Origin: Candidatus Zipacnadum vermilionense
GTDB taxonomy: Bacteria > Armatimonadota > Zipacnadia > Zipacnadales > Zipacnadaceae
Assembly: GCA_029821755.1 (NCBI GenBank)
Contig: JALGSV010000004.1
Coordinates: 310,001-374,000, forward strand
Direction of reading: 5' to 3'
DNA length: 64,000 nt
Shown here: piece after piece, positions 42,782 through 53,400 of the stretch
Layout of the letters: each line of letters opens with the position of its first letter
Numbering within the stretch: the stretch's first letter is position 1
Notes under the pieces: generated by a model
Told to the model about the DNA's origin: nothing
Databases searched by the model: none
The model's input: the letters and a program-made list of their open reading frames with translations, nothing else
Program-made: the position numbers and the translations under genes

Positions 42782-44836
42782 GTGAAACGAACCGCCCTAT
42801 GTCTTCTTGCCTTGCTTGCACTAGCCGCGCTGGGAGCGCAGGCCGCCGACCTGCCGCTGTCCCGCGTGGTGCTCTTCTCCACCGGCGTCGGCTATTTCCA
42901 GCACGACGGCACCGTGGAGGGAGACGCTACCGTATCCCTGTCCTTTCGCGTGGAGCAAATCAACGACATCCTCAAGTCTCTGGTCCTGATGGACCACAAC
43001 GGCGGCACCATCGCGCCCGTCACCTACGCGCCGCGCGAGCCGCTCTCCAAGTCCCTGCAAGCCTTCTCGATCAACCTGGGCGATAACCCCTCACTGTACG
43101 ACCTGCTCCTGCGCCTACGCGGCGCCGAGGCCATCGTGAGCATGGGTCGCGACAGTGTCCGCGGGCTCATCCTGGGCGTTGAGTCGCAGGAGGTCACGGT
43201 CAAGGACACCACCGAGAACCTCAAGTACGCCAACTTGCTCACCGGGGGCGGCCTCAGAAGCCTCCCCCTCAACAAGGTTACCGCCGTCAAGCTCACTGAC
43301 GCTAAGGTCAACAGTGAGCTCTCGGCGGCCCTGGCCGCTATAGCTGCCAGCCGTGACATCGCCAAGCGCCAGGTCGACCTCAACTTTACCGGCACGGGCA
43401 AGCGCGAGGTCAGCGCCGCTTACCTGCTCGAGACCCCTGTCTGGAAGACCACCTATCGCCTGGTCGTCGACGACGAGCAGCCCTATCTGCAAGGCTGGGC
43501 TATCGTAGAGAACACCACCGACAGCGACTGGGAGAACGTGAGCATGGCCCTGGTCTCGGGCCGACCGGTGAGCTTCACCCAGGACCTGTACGAGCCGCTC
43601 TATGCTTACCGGCCCAATATCCCGGTCGCCTTGCCCATCCCCGTCGGGCCTCGTATCGCCGAGGGTTCCCTGGAGCCCGACGAGAGGGGCAACATGTTAG
43701 CCGACTACGCGCGGGCGGAGGCGCGCGAAGAGACGGCCAAGGCCTCTATGCGGGCGGCGCCGCCGCCGGCCCCCGCGTTGGCTGCAGCCTCCTTTGGCGG
43801 AGGGCGTGGCGGTGCGATGGACCGCACCGCACTGGGCGAGTCTGGCGTCACGGCCGGCGCCACCGGCGAGAAGGTCGGGGAGCTGTTCTCCTACAACATC
43901 GACCAGCCGGTCAACATCGGGCGGCAGCGGTCCGCAATGATCCCCATCATCGTCACCGACAAGATCGGCGGCGAGAAGGTGGACCTGTACAACGCCCAGA
44001 CCAACGCCAAGCACCCGCTGAACGCGTTCCGACTCAAGAACACCTCCGGTGCCCACCTCATGGGCGGCGCCCTCACCGTCTTTGACGGCGGCGTCTACGC
44101 CGGCGACGCGCTGATTGACGACCTCAGCGTGGGCGATGAGCGCCTCATCACCTACGCCCTGGACCTGGGTACGGAGATCGCCACCGAACGCGAGAATGCG
44201 AGCACCGAGATCTCCCTGATCATCGACAAGGGCGTGCTGCAGGCCAAGCGCCGCAACGCCCTGACCATGACCTATACCGTCAAGAATCGCACCGAGCAGC
44301 CGCGCACGGTCCTGGTCGAGCAGCCGAAGATGCAGGGCTGGGACCTGATTGAGCCGGCCAAACCGGAGGAGGAGACCGCCAGCTACTACCGGCTGAAGGT
44401 CGCGGTGGCCCCCGGCGGCGCCGAGAAGCTCGTGGTCAAGTTCGAGCAGCCGGTCGTCGAGTTCGTCGCCTTGGTCAATCCGGACCAGGCCCCCAAGATC
44501 ACCATGTTCTTACAGTCAAAGGTGATCAGCCCCGAAGTCAAGGCGGCGCTACAGGAGATCGTCAAGCGCCGCGCGGCGATCGCCGACGTGCAGTACCAGC
44601 GCCAGTTGAAAGAGGCGCGCCTGGTTGAGATTGCCAAGGAGCAGGAGCGCATCCGCCAGAACATGGCGCAACTGGAGAAGAACTCCGACCTGTACAAGAA
44701 GTACGTGGAGAAGCTGACCACCCAGGAGGACGAGTTCGACGCCACCCGGGTCGACATCGCCAAGCTCCAGGACCAGCAGAAGCAGCTCGAGGACGATCTG
44801 GACAACTACATCCGCGGGCTGAACATCGGGGCTTAG
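42782..44836 (+). CDS. Secreted DUF4139 domain protein
   Basis: 684 residues starting at GTG 42782 behind a perfect AAGGAGGT. Signal peptide about 1-22 (ALGAQA-AD). The order VVLFSTGVGYFQHDG, then the beta-rich DUF4139 body (SAAYLLETPVWKTTYRLV, GWAIVENTTDSDWENV), an alanine/glycine-rich linker (about 310-345), a second beta domain, and a C-terminal coiled coil (about 595-680; KEQERIRQNMAQLEKN, KLQDQQKQLEDDLDN) is typical. The function of the family is unknown; it is exported and probably interacts with envelope components. A terminator hairpin follows. Confidence 0.85.
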   Translation: MKRTALCLLALLALAALGAQAADLPLSRVVLFSTGVGYFQHDGTVEGDATVSLSFRVEQINDILKSLVLMDHNGGTIAPVTYAPREPLSKSLQAFSINLGDNPSLYDLLLRLRGAEAIVSMGRDSVRGLILGVESQEVTVKDTTENLKYANLLTGGGLRSLPLNKVTAVKLTDAKVNSELSAALAAIAASRDIAKRQVDLNFTGTGKREVSAAYLLETPVWKTTYRLVVDDEQPYLQGWAIVENTTDSDWENVSMALVSGRPVSFTQDLYEPLYAYRPNIPVALPIPVGPRIAEGSLEPDERGNMLADYARAEAREETAKASMRAAPPPAPALAAASFGGGRGGAMDRTALGESGVTAGATGEKVGELFSYNIDQPVNIGRQRSAMIPIIVTDKIGGEKVDLYNAQTNAKHPLNAFRLKNTSGAHLMGGALTVFDGGVYAGDALIDDLSVGDERLITYALDLGTEIATERENASTEISLIIDKGVLQAKRRNALTMTYTVKNRTEQPRTVLVEQPKMQGWDLIEPAKPEEETASYYRLKVAVAPGGAEKLVVKFEQPVVEFVALVNPDQAPKITMFLQSKVISPEVKAALQEIVKRRAAIADVQYQRQLKEARLVEIAKEQERIRQNMAQLEKNSDLYKKYVEKLTTQEDEFDATRVDIAKLQDQQKQLEDDLDNYIRGLNIGA

Positions 44837-44863
44837 CCCCTGCACCCCTCGGAAGGGAACCAC

Positions 44864-44900
44864 GGGCCGGACGGGGAATCCCCCCCCCGTTCGGCCCTTT
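44864..44900 (+). terminator. Terminator after the DUF4139 gene
   Basis: GGGCCGGACGGGG (44864-44876) pairs with CCCCGTTCGGCCC (44885-44897) with one G-T pair; TTTG follows. Confidence 0.7.
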
Positions 44901-44949
44901 GCTGTGCGCCCGTTTGGCAACCGTTCTGCTATCCCCCAGGAGGCCCCTC

Positions 44950-47900
44950 ATGCTCTTCATAGACCAGGGAATCAATGACGCCTGGATACTGCCTCAGCAC
45001 GTGACTCCGACCGGCCCGGGGCTTTTCACCATTGCACTCCGCGAACCGCTCGGCCAAGACTGGGACGCGCAGATCGTCCGCTACCCCCTCCCCGAAGTCG
45101 AGCCGGGTAGCCCCGTAGACGTCGCGTGCGCGGGGGCGAGTGTCCCCAGCCAGTGGGACGGCGACCTGTTGGCCTTGCGCGTGGACGGCCTCCGCGCCGG
45201 GGAGGAGCGCGTGTTCGAGGTCGCCCTGGGCGAGGCTACCCCCTCCACCACCTCCGGCGTCAGCGTCACCGAGACCCCGGACGCGGTGCTGGTAGACAAC
45301 GGAGCCATGTCTCTGCGCCTGCCGGCCTCCGCGGACACCGACCTCACCTGTCCCCTCCCCGGCGCGCTACTGGCTGTGCGTCGCGGCCAAGGCCCGTGGC
45401 TTGGTCAGGGCCGCCTGGAGACCAACCTCCCCTGCACCGCCTTGACCACCCGGGTGACCGAGTCCGGCTCGCTCTGGACAACCGTGGAGGTCACCTACAC
45501 TTTCGCCGCGGGAGACGCAGAGGACGTCTGTTCGCCCTGCTACTGCGTTCAGTTCCGCATCCAGCCCGACGCCGAATACGTGCAGGTCCGCGAGACCAGC
45601 ACCCTCCCCGTCCGCCTCTGGCCCCAGCCCCGTCCCTATCGGGAGATTGGCAGCCTGGGCGGCTCCCACTGGGCCCAGCCGCTGGAGAAGCTCGCCCTGC
45701 CCTGCCTGCGCCCCTGGCCCACGAGCAACTTCATCTTCGACCTGCGTGCCGGCTGGGACCCCGACCGCTTGATCACCCACTCCACGGCCTCCTGGGAGCT
45801 TATGGATCTCCCCCTCGCCTCCCCGGTCCTCAAGACCTACACCGCCATGCGGGCATCCAATCCCTTCATGGACGGCGGCTGGTTAGGCGTTTATGCCACC
45901 GGCGAGGACCTCGTCGGCGTAGCCTCCCTTGATATCGCTCACTGGGGGGTACCGGATGAGACCCTCCACCCCGCCCACCGCACCGCCGGCGCCAGCGAGG
46001 AAGTCATCCTCCTGGACGGTGCCCAGGAGGGCACCTTCCTCAAGTTCCCTGTCGAGAATATCAAGCGTCGCTGGCTGCTGGCCGTGGCCCCCGCCGCCGC
46101 GGCTGCCGCCTTGCAGCCCCTGGACCCTTCCGATCCGCCTCCGTCCCCAGACGGCCCCCGCCGCCAGGCCCCTGACCCCACCTTCTCCCTCTGGCGTCTA
46201 CGCCGCTGCCAGGGCGACCTGCGCCTCGACAAGGTGAAGGACTGGATTCTCGACTGGCCCGAAGGCCCCCAGACCCATCCCCGCGTCCTGTGCAACGCTG
46301 CCGACCTCTCGGCGATCCGCGAGAAGATCCGCTCCGTCCCCGAGCTGCTGGCCAACTACGAGGCCACCCAGCAGTGGCGTAGCGCCGACCGGTACGTCAT
46401 GACCGGGGAGGCCTCCGGCCTGGCTGCGATTGAGGAGACCACCCACGGGCGGGAGATCGTCGAGACCCTCCTGGCCCAGGGCTACACCGCGCCCAACTAC
46501 TGCATCGCCCTGGCCCGCCCCTTGCGCCGCTACGCCCTGGCTTGCGACGTCCAATGGGACTCCTTCACCGCCGAGGAGCGCCGCGAGGCCCGCCGGGTCT
46601 GCGCCTTGGCCGCCTATATTCTCAGCGACGGCGACTGGTGGCAGTACGCCCTCACCCCCGCCCAGACCACCTACCTGCCCAACTTCAATACTGACGTCTT
46701 CTGCTGCGCCGGCCTCATCGGACTAGTCCTCGCTGACCACCCCTGTTCCGGCGCCTGGGTGCAGTTCCTGGTGGACCGGCTGGAGCTAGACCTGGAGTAC
46801 CACCTGCGCCTGGATGGCGGCGGGGAGGAGAACGTCGGCAACTACCTCATCTCCACCTGGGGCCAACTGCTCACCCCTGCCCTCTGGGGCCTCCGCCATT
46901 GCGGGATTAAGGACTACTCCGACGACCCCCGCGTCCGCGCCGGAGCCCGCTTCCTGCTCAGGGCCCTCGGTCCACCCGACCCCCGCGACGGCGGGCGGCG
47001 CCAGATGCCTCCCATCGGCCACCATCCCGGCGCCCGCAAGTCGCCTTTCCTGTTCGCCTGGCTCGCCGCTTTCGTCAAGGACAGCGACCCCAGCCTCGCT
47101 GCCAATCTCATGTGGGCCTGGCGCCAGGTCGGCTCCCCCGTCGCCAATTTTTATGACCACTCGGGCATCACCGCTAACCCGCTCACCCGTCACTATCTCT
47201 TCCACGACCCGACCATTCCCGAGGTTGCCCCGCGCATGGAGAGCCACGAGCTACCGTACGTCGGGGCCGTCCTGCGCAGCCACGACCGCAGCGGCCAGGG
47301 CAGCTATCTCTTCCTCAAGGCCGGCCGTGTCCATTCGCACCATGAGGACGACGAGGGCTCCCTGCACTGGTTCGCCCGCGGGGTGCCTCTGGCCGTCGAC
47401 GGCCTGCCGCTGATGAACGTCCAAGTGTCCCGGCTGCACAACGTGGTCTCCTTCGAGCCGCCGGGCCAGCCGACCATGGTCGTAGAGCACTTCGCGGTTA
47501 CCCCCGGTGCCGACTACGTCCGGGGCCGCATGGCTCCCGGGGCCTATTGCGCCGAAGGCATGAACTTCGAGGGCGTACACCACAGCGGCTTCACCCGCGA
47601 GATCATCTTCGTCAAATCCCCGCAGCCCGGCGGCATCGAGTACGCCGTGCTCCGCGACACTTGCGCCGGTCCCGACGCCCCTCAGTGGAACCTGGACGTC
47701 CTCTCCCGCAAGCCCCGCCTGCTCGCCCCCGGCCACGTCTGGTTCCCCGGCCACCCGGAGTTGGACATGGGCCTGGAGGTGTTCATGTTCGAACCCACGG
47801 CCCCGCAGATCACCTTCGAGTCTGGTCCCCTCCAAGAGAACCTCCTCACGACCGAGGGCCGCGCCAAGCTGAAAGCCGGGGATATCGACTGGACAATCAT

Positions 47901-48219
47901 CGAGCACTGGCTCATGCACGTCCCTGCCGCCCCCGGCGCGACCTTCACCACCGTCCTGTTCCCGCGCCGCCCGGCGGAGCTGACCCCCGAGGTGGAATAC
48001 CTGCCGCGGGAGCAAGTTCTACGCGTCGTGCACCCGGAGGGCCAGGACCTCCTCTTCTTGCGCACTAACCCCGGGCTCCAGGTCAGCCTCGACGGGGTCG
48101 TGTTGCAGGGCCGCGCCGGGCTCGCGCGCAAGATCGATGACGAGTATATCCTCCACGCGCTCGACGCCGAGCGCATGGAATTCGCCGACTGGGCCACCAG
48201 CCGCATACTGATCGCCTAG
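44950..48219 (+). CDS. Large heparinase II/III-like protein
   Basis: 1089 residues from the ATG at 44950 (AGGAGG six bases upstream). No signal peptide is apparent. N-terminal beta domain about 1-340 (QDWDAQIVRYPLPEVEPG), alpha/alpha toroid about 420-760 (TYLPNFNTDVFCCAGLIG, GGGEENVGNYLISTWGQLL), C-terminal sandwich with HSHHEDDEGSLHWFARGVP and RLHNVVSFE, the His-His-x-Asp-Asp version of the heparinase signature. The layout equals that of the gene at 11989-15477, and the sandwich resembles the partial protein at the window start. It is a candidate polysaccharide lyase; substrate unknown. It leads a run of same-strand genes up to 55294. Confidence 0.82.
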   Translation: MLFIDQGINDAWILPQHVTPTGPGLFTIALREPLGQDWDAQIVRYPLPEVEPGSPVDVACAGASVPSQWDGDLLALRVDGLRAGEERVFEVALGEATPSTTSGVSVTETPDAVLVDNGAMSLRLPASADTDLTCPLPGALLAVRRGQGPWLGQGRLETNLPCTALTTRVTESGSLWTTVEVTYTFAAGDAEDVCSPCYCVQFRIQPDAEYVQVRETSTLPVRLWPQPRPYREIGSLGGSHWAQPLEKLALPCLRPWPTSNFIFDLRAGWDPDRLITHSTASWELMDLPLASPVLKTYTAMRASNPFMDGGWLGVYATGEDLVGVASLDIAHWGVPDETLHPAHRTAGASEEVILLDGAQEGTFLKFPVENIKRRWLLAVAPAAAAAALQPLDPSDPPPSPDGPRRQAPDPTFSLWRLRRCQGDLRLDKVKDWILDWPEGPQTHPRVLCNAADLSAIREKIRSVPELLANYEATQQWRSADRYVMTGEASGLAAIEETTHGREIVETLLAQGYTAPNYCIALARPLRRYALACDVQWDSFTAEERREARRVCALAAYILSDGDWWQYALTPAQTTYLPNFNTDVFCCAGLIGLVLADHPCSGAWVQFLVDRLELDLEYHLRLDGGGEENVGNYLISTWGQLLTPALWGLRHCGIKDYSDDPRVRAGARFLLRALGPPDPRDGGRRQMPPIGHHPGARKSPFLFAWLAAFVKDSDPSLAANLMWAWRQVGSPVANFYDHSGITANPLTRHYLFHDPTIPEVAPRMESHELPYVGAVLRSHDRSGQGSYLFLKAGRVHSHHEDDEGSLHWFARGVPLAVDGLPLMNVQVSRLHNVVSFEPPGQPTMVVEHFAVTPGADYVRGRMAPGAYCAEGMNFEGVHHSGFTREIIFVKSPQPGGIEYAVLRDTCAGPDAPQWNLDVLSRKPRLLAPGHVWFPGHPELDMGLEVFMFEPTAPQITFESGPLQENLLTTEGRAKLKAGDIDWTIIEHWLMHVPAAPGATFTTVLFPRRPAELTPEVEYLPREQVLRVVHPEGQDLLFLRTNPGLQVSLDGVVLQGRAGLARKIDDEYILHALDAERMEFADWATSRILIA

Positions 48220-48346
48220 CGGAAGGGCCGCGATGAGCTGCGCAGCGAAGCTGGCTGAGCGAATCCGGCCCGCTCCAGGGAGGCCTCCCCCTCCCTCACG
48301 TCGAAACACGGCCCCGTCAGCATCTCGAACTCGTGGAGGACCCCTC

Positions 48347-49231
48347 GTGAAATTCGGAACTCAGCTCAGTTCGCTCGGGAAGCTCGACCGCCCTGCCGCA
48401 CTGGACTATGGCAAGTCTCTGGGCTGTCAGGGGCTGGAAGTAGACTTGCCCGTCGCCAACATCAACTCCGGCAAGGTCGCCCTGGAGGCGCTCCTGGAGG
48501 AAGCGGACGCCATGCGGGCCGACTTCGAGGCCGTCGGCATGGACTTCATCTCCCTGACGCCCGGTCTGCTGCTCCTACACGCCGAGACCCCTGACGTGGT
48601 CCTGGCCACCTGTAAGGTAGCCCAGACCCTCGACGTCCGCAGCATTCGCATGTTTTCCGCCCCCCACGTCCGTTGGGGCGGCCCCAACTCGGTCCTCCCT
48701 CCCTTAATGGCCGACTGTGACGGCACGCGCTCCGGCGCCTACTGGCTCCAGCGCAACCGCGACGAGTTGGCTCGCCTGGTCGAGTTGTCCGAGGGCTACG
48801 ACGTGCGCTTCTCCTTCGAGCTGCACCACGGCTACGCCATCAACTCGGCGAGCGGCGCCCTGCGCCTGATGGACCAGTTCCCCCCCGACCGAGTCGGCAT
48901 CCTCATGGACCCCGGCAACATGTGCTTCGAGGGCAACGAGGGCTGGCGCAACTCGGTGGAGCTGATGGGGCCATACCTGGACTACATCCACTGCAAGAAC
49001 GGCCGTTGGGATCAAGCGGAGGACGGCAGCTGGAAGCAGGGCTGGGACAGCCTGGAACGTGGCATCGCCGATTTCCCTGAGCTGGTCACCGCCCTTAAGG
49101 ACAAGGGTTTTCAGGGGTACCTGAGCATAGAGGACCTCCGCGGCGGCCTGAGCGTAGAGGAAAAGGTCGGCCGAGGCATTGCCTACCTCAAGTCGCTGAG
49201 CGAGTCCGACGAACGCGTCATGCCCTCCTAG
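48347..49231 (+). CDS. Sugar phosphate isomerase/epimerase-like TIM barrel protein
   Basis: 294 residues from GTG 48347, with GGAGG eight bases upstream; the open frame before it is not preceded by a ribosome site. The AP-endonuclease-2-like barrel is recognisable: GCQGLEVDLP near the start, VRFSFELHHGYAINS (metal-binding Glu and His), GILMDPGNMCFEGN, DYIHCKNGRWD and GYLSIEDLRGG with the final metal Glu. Such proteins interconvert sugars or inosose-type compounds. Its direct neighbour is a Gfo/Idh/MocA oxidoreductase, the usual partner of these enzymes in inositol and rare-sugar catabolism, separated by a palindromic repeat. Confidence 0.9.
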   Translation: MKFGTQLSSLGKLDRPAALDYGKSLGCQGLEVDLPVANINSGKVALEALLEEADAMRADFEAVGMDFISLTPGLLLLHAETPDVVLATCKVAQTLDVRSIRMFSAPHVRWGGPNSVLPPLMADCDGTRSGAYWLQRNRDELARLVELSEGYDVRFSFELHHGYAINSASGALRLMDQFPPDRVGILMDPGNMCFEGNEGWRNSVELMGPYLDYIHCKNGRWDQAEDGSWKQGWDSLERGIADFPELVTALKDKGFQGYLSIEDLRGGLSVEEKVGRGIAYLKSLSESDERVMPS

Positions 49232-49232
49232 T

Positions 49233-49291
49233 GGAGGGGCCGGCCTCCCGTCCCGCGACTATCGTCGCGGGCCGCTCGACACGGCCCCTCC
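49233..49291. repeat. GGAGGGGCCG...CGGCCCCTCC palindromic element
   Basis: Outer arms 49233-49242 and 49282-49291 are perfect; inside is a second hairpin CCCGCGAC/GTCGCGGG (49252-49259, 49264-49271). Related to the elements at 1365-1581. It lies between two genes of a presumed operon. Confidence 0.7.
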
Positions 49292-49332
49292 GCGAGAGGG
49301 CCCCTCTAACATCTCATCACGGAGAAGCACTC

Positions 49333-50346
49333 ATGCCCAACAACAAGATCACCGTCGGACTAGTCGGATGCGGCGGCGCCGGACGCAGCATTCACATGCG
49401 CCTGCTCAGCAAACACGCCGACCTCTACGAGGTCGACTGCTGCGCTGATGCCGTGCCGGAAGCCGCCGGCAAGCTCGCCTCGGATTTCGGCCTGCGAGTC
49501 ATGTCCAGCGTCGAGGAGCTAGTCACCGACCCGCAGGTGGAGCTGGTTGTCATCGCCACCAAGCCGCCCGCGACCCACCGCGACATCGCGGTGATGGCAC
49601 TCGCTGCGAGCAAGCACGTCGTCGTGGAGAAGCCCATGGCCGGCACCGACGCCGAATGTGCCGAGATGGTTGCTGCCGCCGAGTCCGCCGGACGCCTGCT
49701 GGCGGTGCACCACAACCGCCGCTGGGACGTAGACTTCCTCACCGCTCGTCATGTGCTGGAGTCGGGCGTCCTCGGCGAGCCCCGCCTGGTCCGCAACGAG
49801 TACACCGCCGGGTTCGAGGGTTCGCCCTACGACTGGGGCATCCACATCATCGATCAGACCATGGCCCTCAGCCTCGGCCAGCCCTTCGTTGAGATGACCG
49901 CCACCTTCTCCCACCCCCATCCCGAGGACCCCGGCGAGAGCGAGGGCTTCTTCACCGCCCGCCTGCGCACCGCCGACGGTGTGCTGCATGACATGTCCAT
50001 GCTCCCGCCCGCCGACGGCAGCACTTTCCTCCCCGGCCGCATGGCCTACCGCTTCATGCTGGCCGGCACCGAGGGCGTGATCTACCAGCAGTGGTGCCAG
50101 CGCCCTGAAGACGCCTGCATGAAAGACTTCTCCCTCAAGTCCCTCCAGCCGGGCTCGGGGATGGCCGCGCTGCCCTTCATGGCCACCGACCTGTGCATCC
50201 CGGACTTCTACCAGATGCTCCACGTGGCCCTCCGCGAGGATGGCCCCCTCCCAGTCAGCGGGCGCGAGGGTCGCCGCGCCGTCCGCGCCTGGGAGTTGCT
50301 CTGCCAGGCCGCCTGCGAAGGGCGCACGCTCGCCATCAACCTGTAG
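49333..50346 (+). CDS. Gfo/Idh/MocA family oxidoreductase
   Basis: 337 residues from the ATG at 49333 (GGAG 8 bases upstream). Rossmann turn GLVGCGGAGRSIHM and catalytic EKP (HVVVEKPMAGTD, Lys near residue 100), then HHNRRWDVDF and EYTAGFEGSPYDWGIHIID. These are standard sugar/inositol dehydrogenase features and closely parallel the protein at 1693-2706 (HNRRHDGDF, YDWGAHYLDW). Predicted to oxidise or reduce a sugar with NAD(P); coupled by position to the TIM-barrel isomerase. Confidence 0.93.
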   Translation: MPNNKITVGLVGCGGAGRSIHMRLLSKHADLYEVDCCADAVPEAAGKLASDFGLRVMSSVEELVTDPQVELVVIATKPPATHRDIAVMALAASKHVVVEKPMAGTDAECAEMVAAAESAGRLLAVHHNRRWDVDFLTARHVLESGVLGEPRLVRNEYTAGFEGSPYDWGIHIIDQTMALSLGQPFVEMTATFSHPHPEDPGESEGFFTARLRTADGVLHDMSMLPPADGSTFLPGRMAYRFMLAGTEGVIYQQWCQRPEDACMKDFSLKSLQPGSGMAALPFMATDLCIPDFYQMLHVALREDGPLPVSGREGRRAVRAWELLCQAACEGRTLAINL

Positions 50347-50414
50347 GGAAGGAAGCAATCGGCCGTTTGTGGGACGCGAGGCGTCCTGCACTGCGTCGGA
50401 AGGAGCCCCCGTCC

Positions 50415-53400
50415 ATGCCCAACAACCGACCGCTCTCCGTGCTGACCTTAGCCTGCCTCGCTCTCTTTGCCTGCCCGGCTATGGCCCAGGTCACCACTGA
50501 CCACTGGCCCGGTTTCCGCGGCGACGGCTCCGGAATCTCCCCCAGCCCCGGCCTCCCGGTCCACTGGACCGCCACCGACAACGTGGCCTGGAAGGTTGAA
50601 GTCCCCGGCGATGGCTACTCCTCCCCCATCATCTGGGGTACCCGCCTCTTCCTCACGGCCGGGATGGACAAGACCCGCATTGTCCTCTGCTACGACGCCG
50701 ACACCGGCGCGCTGCTCTGGCAGAAGGCGCTGGAACTCCCCGCCCTCCCCAGGCTCTACGGCGACACCGGCCACGCCCCCTCCACCCCCGTCACCGACGG
50801 CCGGCGCGTCTACGCCTTCTTCGAGGGCCTCGGCCTGGTGGCTCTCGACCTGGACGGCAACCTCCTGTGGACCACGCCCCTCGGCCCCTTCAATAACATG
50901 CACAGCGAGGCCAGCTCGCCGGTTCTCTACAAAGACTCCGTCCTGCTCTGCTGCGACCAGCAGGCGGAGGGTTTCCTCGCCGCCTTCGACGCCGCTACTG
51001 GCGTGGAGCGCTGGCGCACCCCGCGCAACCTGGGCTCCCACTGGTCTACGCCGCTGCTTATACACTACCAGGGCAAGCCGCAGGTCGTGATCGGCGCCAA
51101 GACCGTTGTCTCCTACGACCCGGACAGCGGCCAGGAGTTGTGGTCCTGCCGCGGCCTGAGCCCCAACGTCGTCCCCAGCCCCGTCTTCGGCAACGACCTC
51201 GTCTGGGCCAGTTCCGGCCGCAATGGCCCCGCCATGGCCCTGGACCCCGGCCTGGCCGGCGACGTTAGCGACACCGCCGTCCGCATGTACTACCCCGTCG
51301 GCGGCCCCTACGTCCCCTCCCCGCTACTCTACCCGCTGCTCATGCTCCCTGGCGATAACGGCCACGTTCGCTTCCTCAGCCCTCGCGGAGAGGTGGTGGC
51401 GGAATTGCGGCTCAAGGGCCACTTCTTCGCCTCCCCCCTCGGCGCCGAGCAGCGGATCTATTGGACCAGCCAGTCTGGTGACACCTACGTCCTCGACGCA
51501 AGCGGCCTAACCTCGCCCCGCTATGAGGCCAAGGTTCTCGCCGTCAACAGCCTGGGCGAGAAGTGCCAGGCCTCTCCGGCGGTCGCGCGAGGGAGGCTGT
51601 ACCTGCGCACCGAGCAGCACTTGTACTGCCTCGCCGGCGCGGACGCCGCAACCGATCCCGTCGCGCCCCCCGTCCCCGCCGCCAGCTTCAGGGAACTCAG
51701 AGAGCGCTACGCCCAACACCCCGCCGCCACCGGGCCTGACGTGGCTGTGCGCATCCAGGTCGTGGAGGCCATGGCTCCGCTACCGGACCCCCAGGCCGTC
51801 CCCTTCCTGCTGGAGGCCACGCTTAAGGACCCGCACTGGGACGTTTGCGAGGCAGCGGCCAAGGCGCTGGGCCGCCAGGGCGACGGCGCGATTCCCGGGC
51901 TGCGCTCGCTGGTGGCGGATCGCCGTCCCTTCATCCGCATCATCGCCGCGCAAGAACTCGGCCAGTTGACCGCCGCGGCCGCGGTCCCTGAGTTGGTCAA
52001 GGAACTCCAGGAGGCCGACGCGCTCTCGCGCCTGGCCGCCCTGCAAGCCCTGGGCGAGATCACCCGCGCCCACCCGGAGCAGACCGGTGACACCGTGCCC
52101 GCTCTTCTGGCCGCACTTCAGGACCCCGAGGCGATCGTCCGCGCCGGTGCCGTCGTGGCCCTCGGTCGCGCCCCGATTCCGCCCGGCGACCTGCGCGGTG
52201 CTGCCGTGCGCGCCCTGCTCGACGCCCTGACCGACCACAGCCCCCTCGTCACCGCGACGGCGCAGCGCGTCCTGGCCGGACCGTATCAGGTACCCCAGGA
52301 GGTCATCATGCAGGACGTGGTTCTCTACGGCGCCCAGCGCCCAGCGGCGGTGGTAGAACACCTCACCGCCGGTCCGGTGCGACTCAAATTCCAGGACGGT
52401 GAGCTGCGCTATCTCTACGTCGGCGACCGCGAGATCGTCCGCCGTGTCTACTTCGCCGTGCGCGACTCGCGGTGGGACACGGTCATGCCCGAGTTCACGC
52501 GCACCGAAGTTGAGCGCACCGATGGCGGCTTCCGCCTCAACTTCGCGGCCCGCTCCCGCAACGACATCACCGACTACACCTGGACCGGAGAGATTCTCGG
52601 CACCGCCGACGGGAAGATCACCTTCCGCGTCTCCGGCGCCGCAGGCTCCGACTTCGACTCGCCCCGCGTCGGCCTCAACGTCCTCTTCGGCAGCGATTCC
52701 CTCGCCGGTCTCCCTTACGAGACCACGGACGCCGCTGGCCAGACCACGCCCGGCGTCTTCCCGGTCCCCGTCTCCCCAAGCCTACTGACCGGCAAGTGGA
52801 CGCGCCTGGCCTACCAAACCGATACCGGCCTGCAGATCGCGTGCCAAGTCACCGGTGCCGACTTCGGCATGGAGGATCAGCGCAACTTCGGCGACAGCAG
52901 CTACAAGGCCTACAGCGCCCTGCCCTACAAGTACCCCCGTATCCCCCAGGACGAGAACCAGGAGGAGGTGCTGGAGCTGTCCGTGACCGGACCGACCCCG
53001 GCCGCTCCCAGTCCCGGCCCCGTCCGAGTGCTCGTGCGCGCGGCCCGGCCGGATCGCGTCTTCCCCCGTCTGACGCCTCCGCCAGACGCCGCCGAAATCG
53101 CCGACTTCCTCCAGATCAACGGCAAGCCCGACGACTACCGCGCCGCCCGCGCCCTCACCATGCCCTTCAACCCCGCGGCTCACATGCCGGACGAAGACAC
53201 CTTCATGGAGAACCTCACGGCACTGACCGCGCAGGTGGCGTCCGTGCGGGCGATCGCGCCCCAGGCGACCGTGAAAGTCGGCCCGATCAACTTCGATTCC
53301 CCCTACCCGCGCCCGGCCCCGGACGCACGGCGGCAGGGCCGCTTCGCCGCTGCCTGGGCCGCCGCGGCGTACCTGGAGTTGGTCCAAGCCGGCGTGCGCG

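Noticed and set aside
50415-51700. PQQ-dependent alcohol or glucose dehydrogenase
   Set aside because: Only blade repeats are seen; no adjacent disulfide, catalytic Asp pattern or cytochrome domain typical of quinoprotein dehydrogenases.
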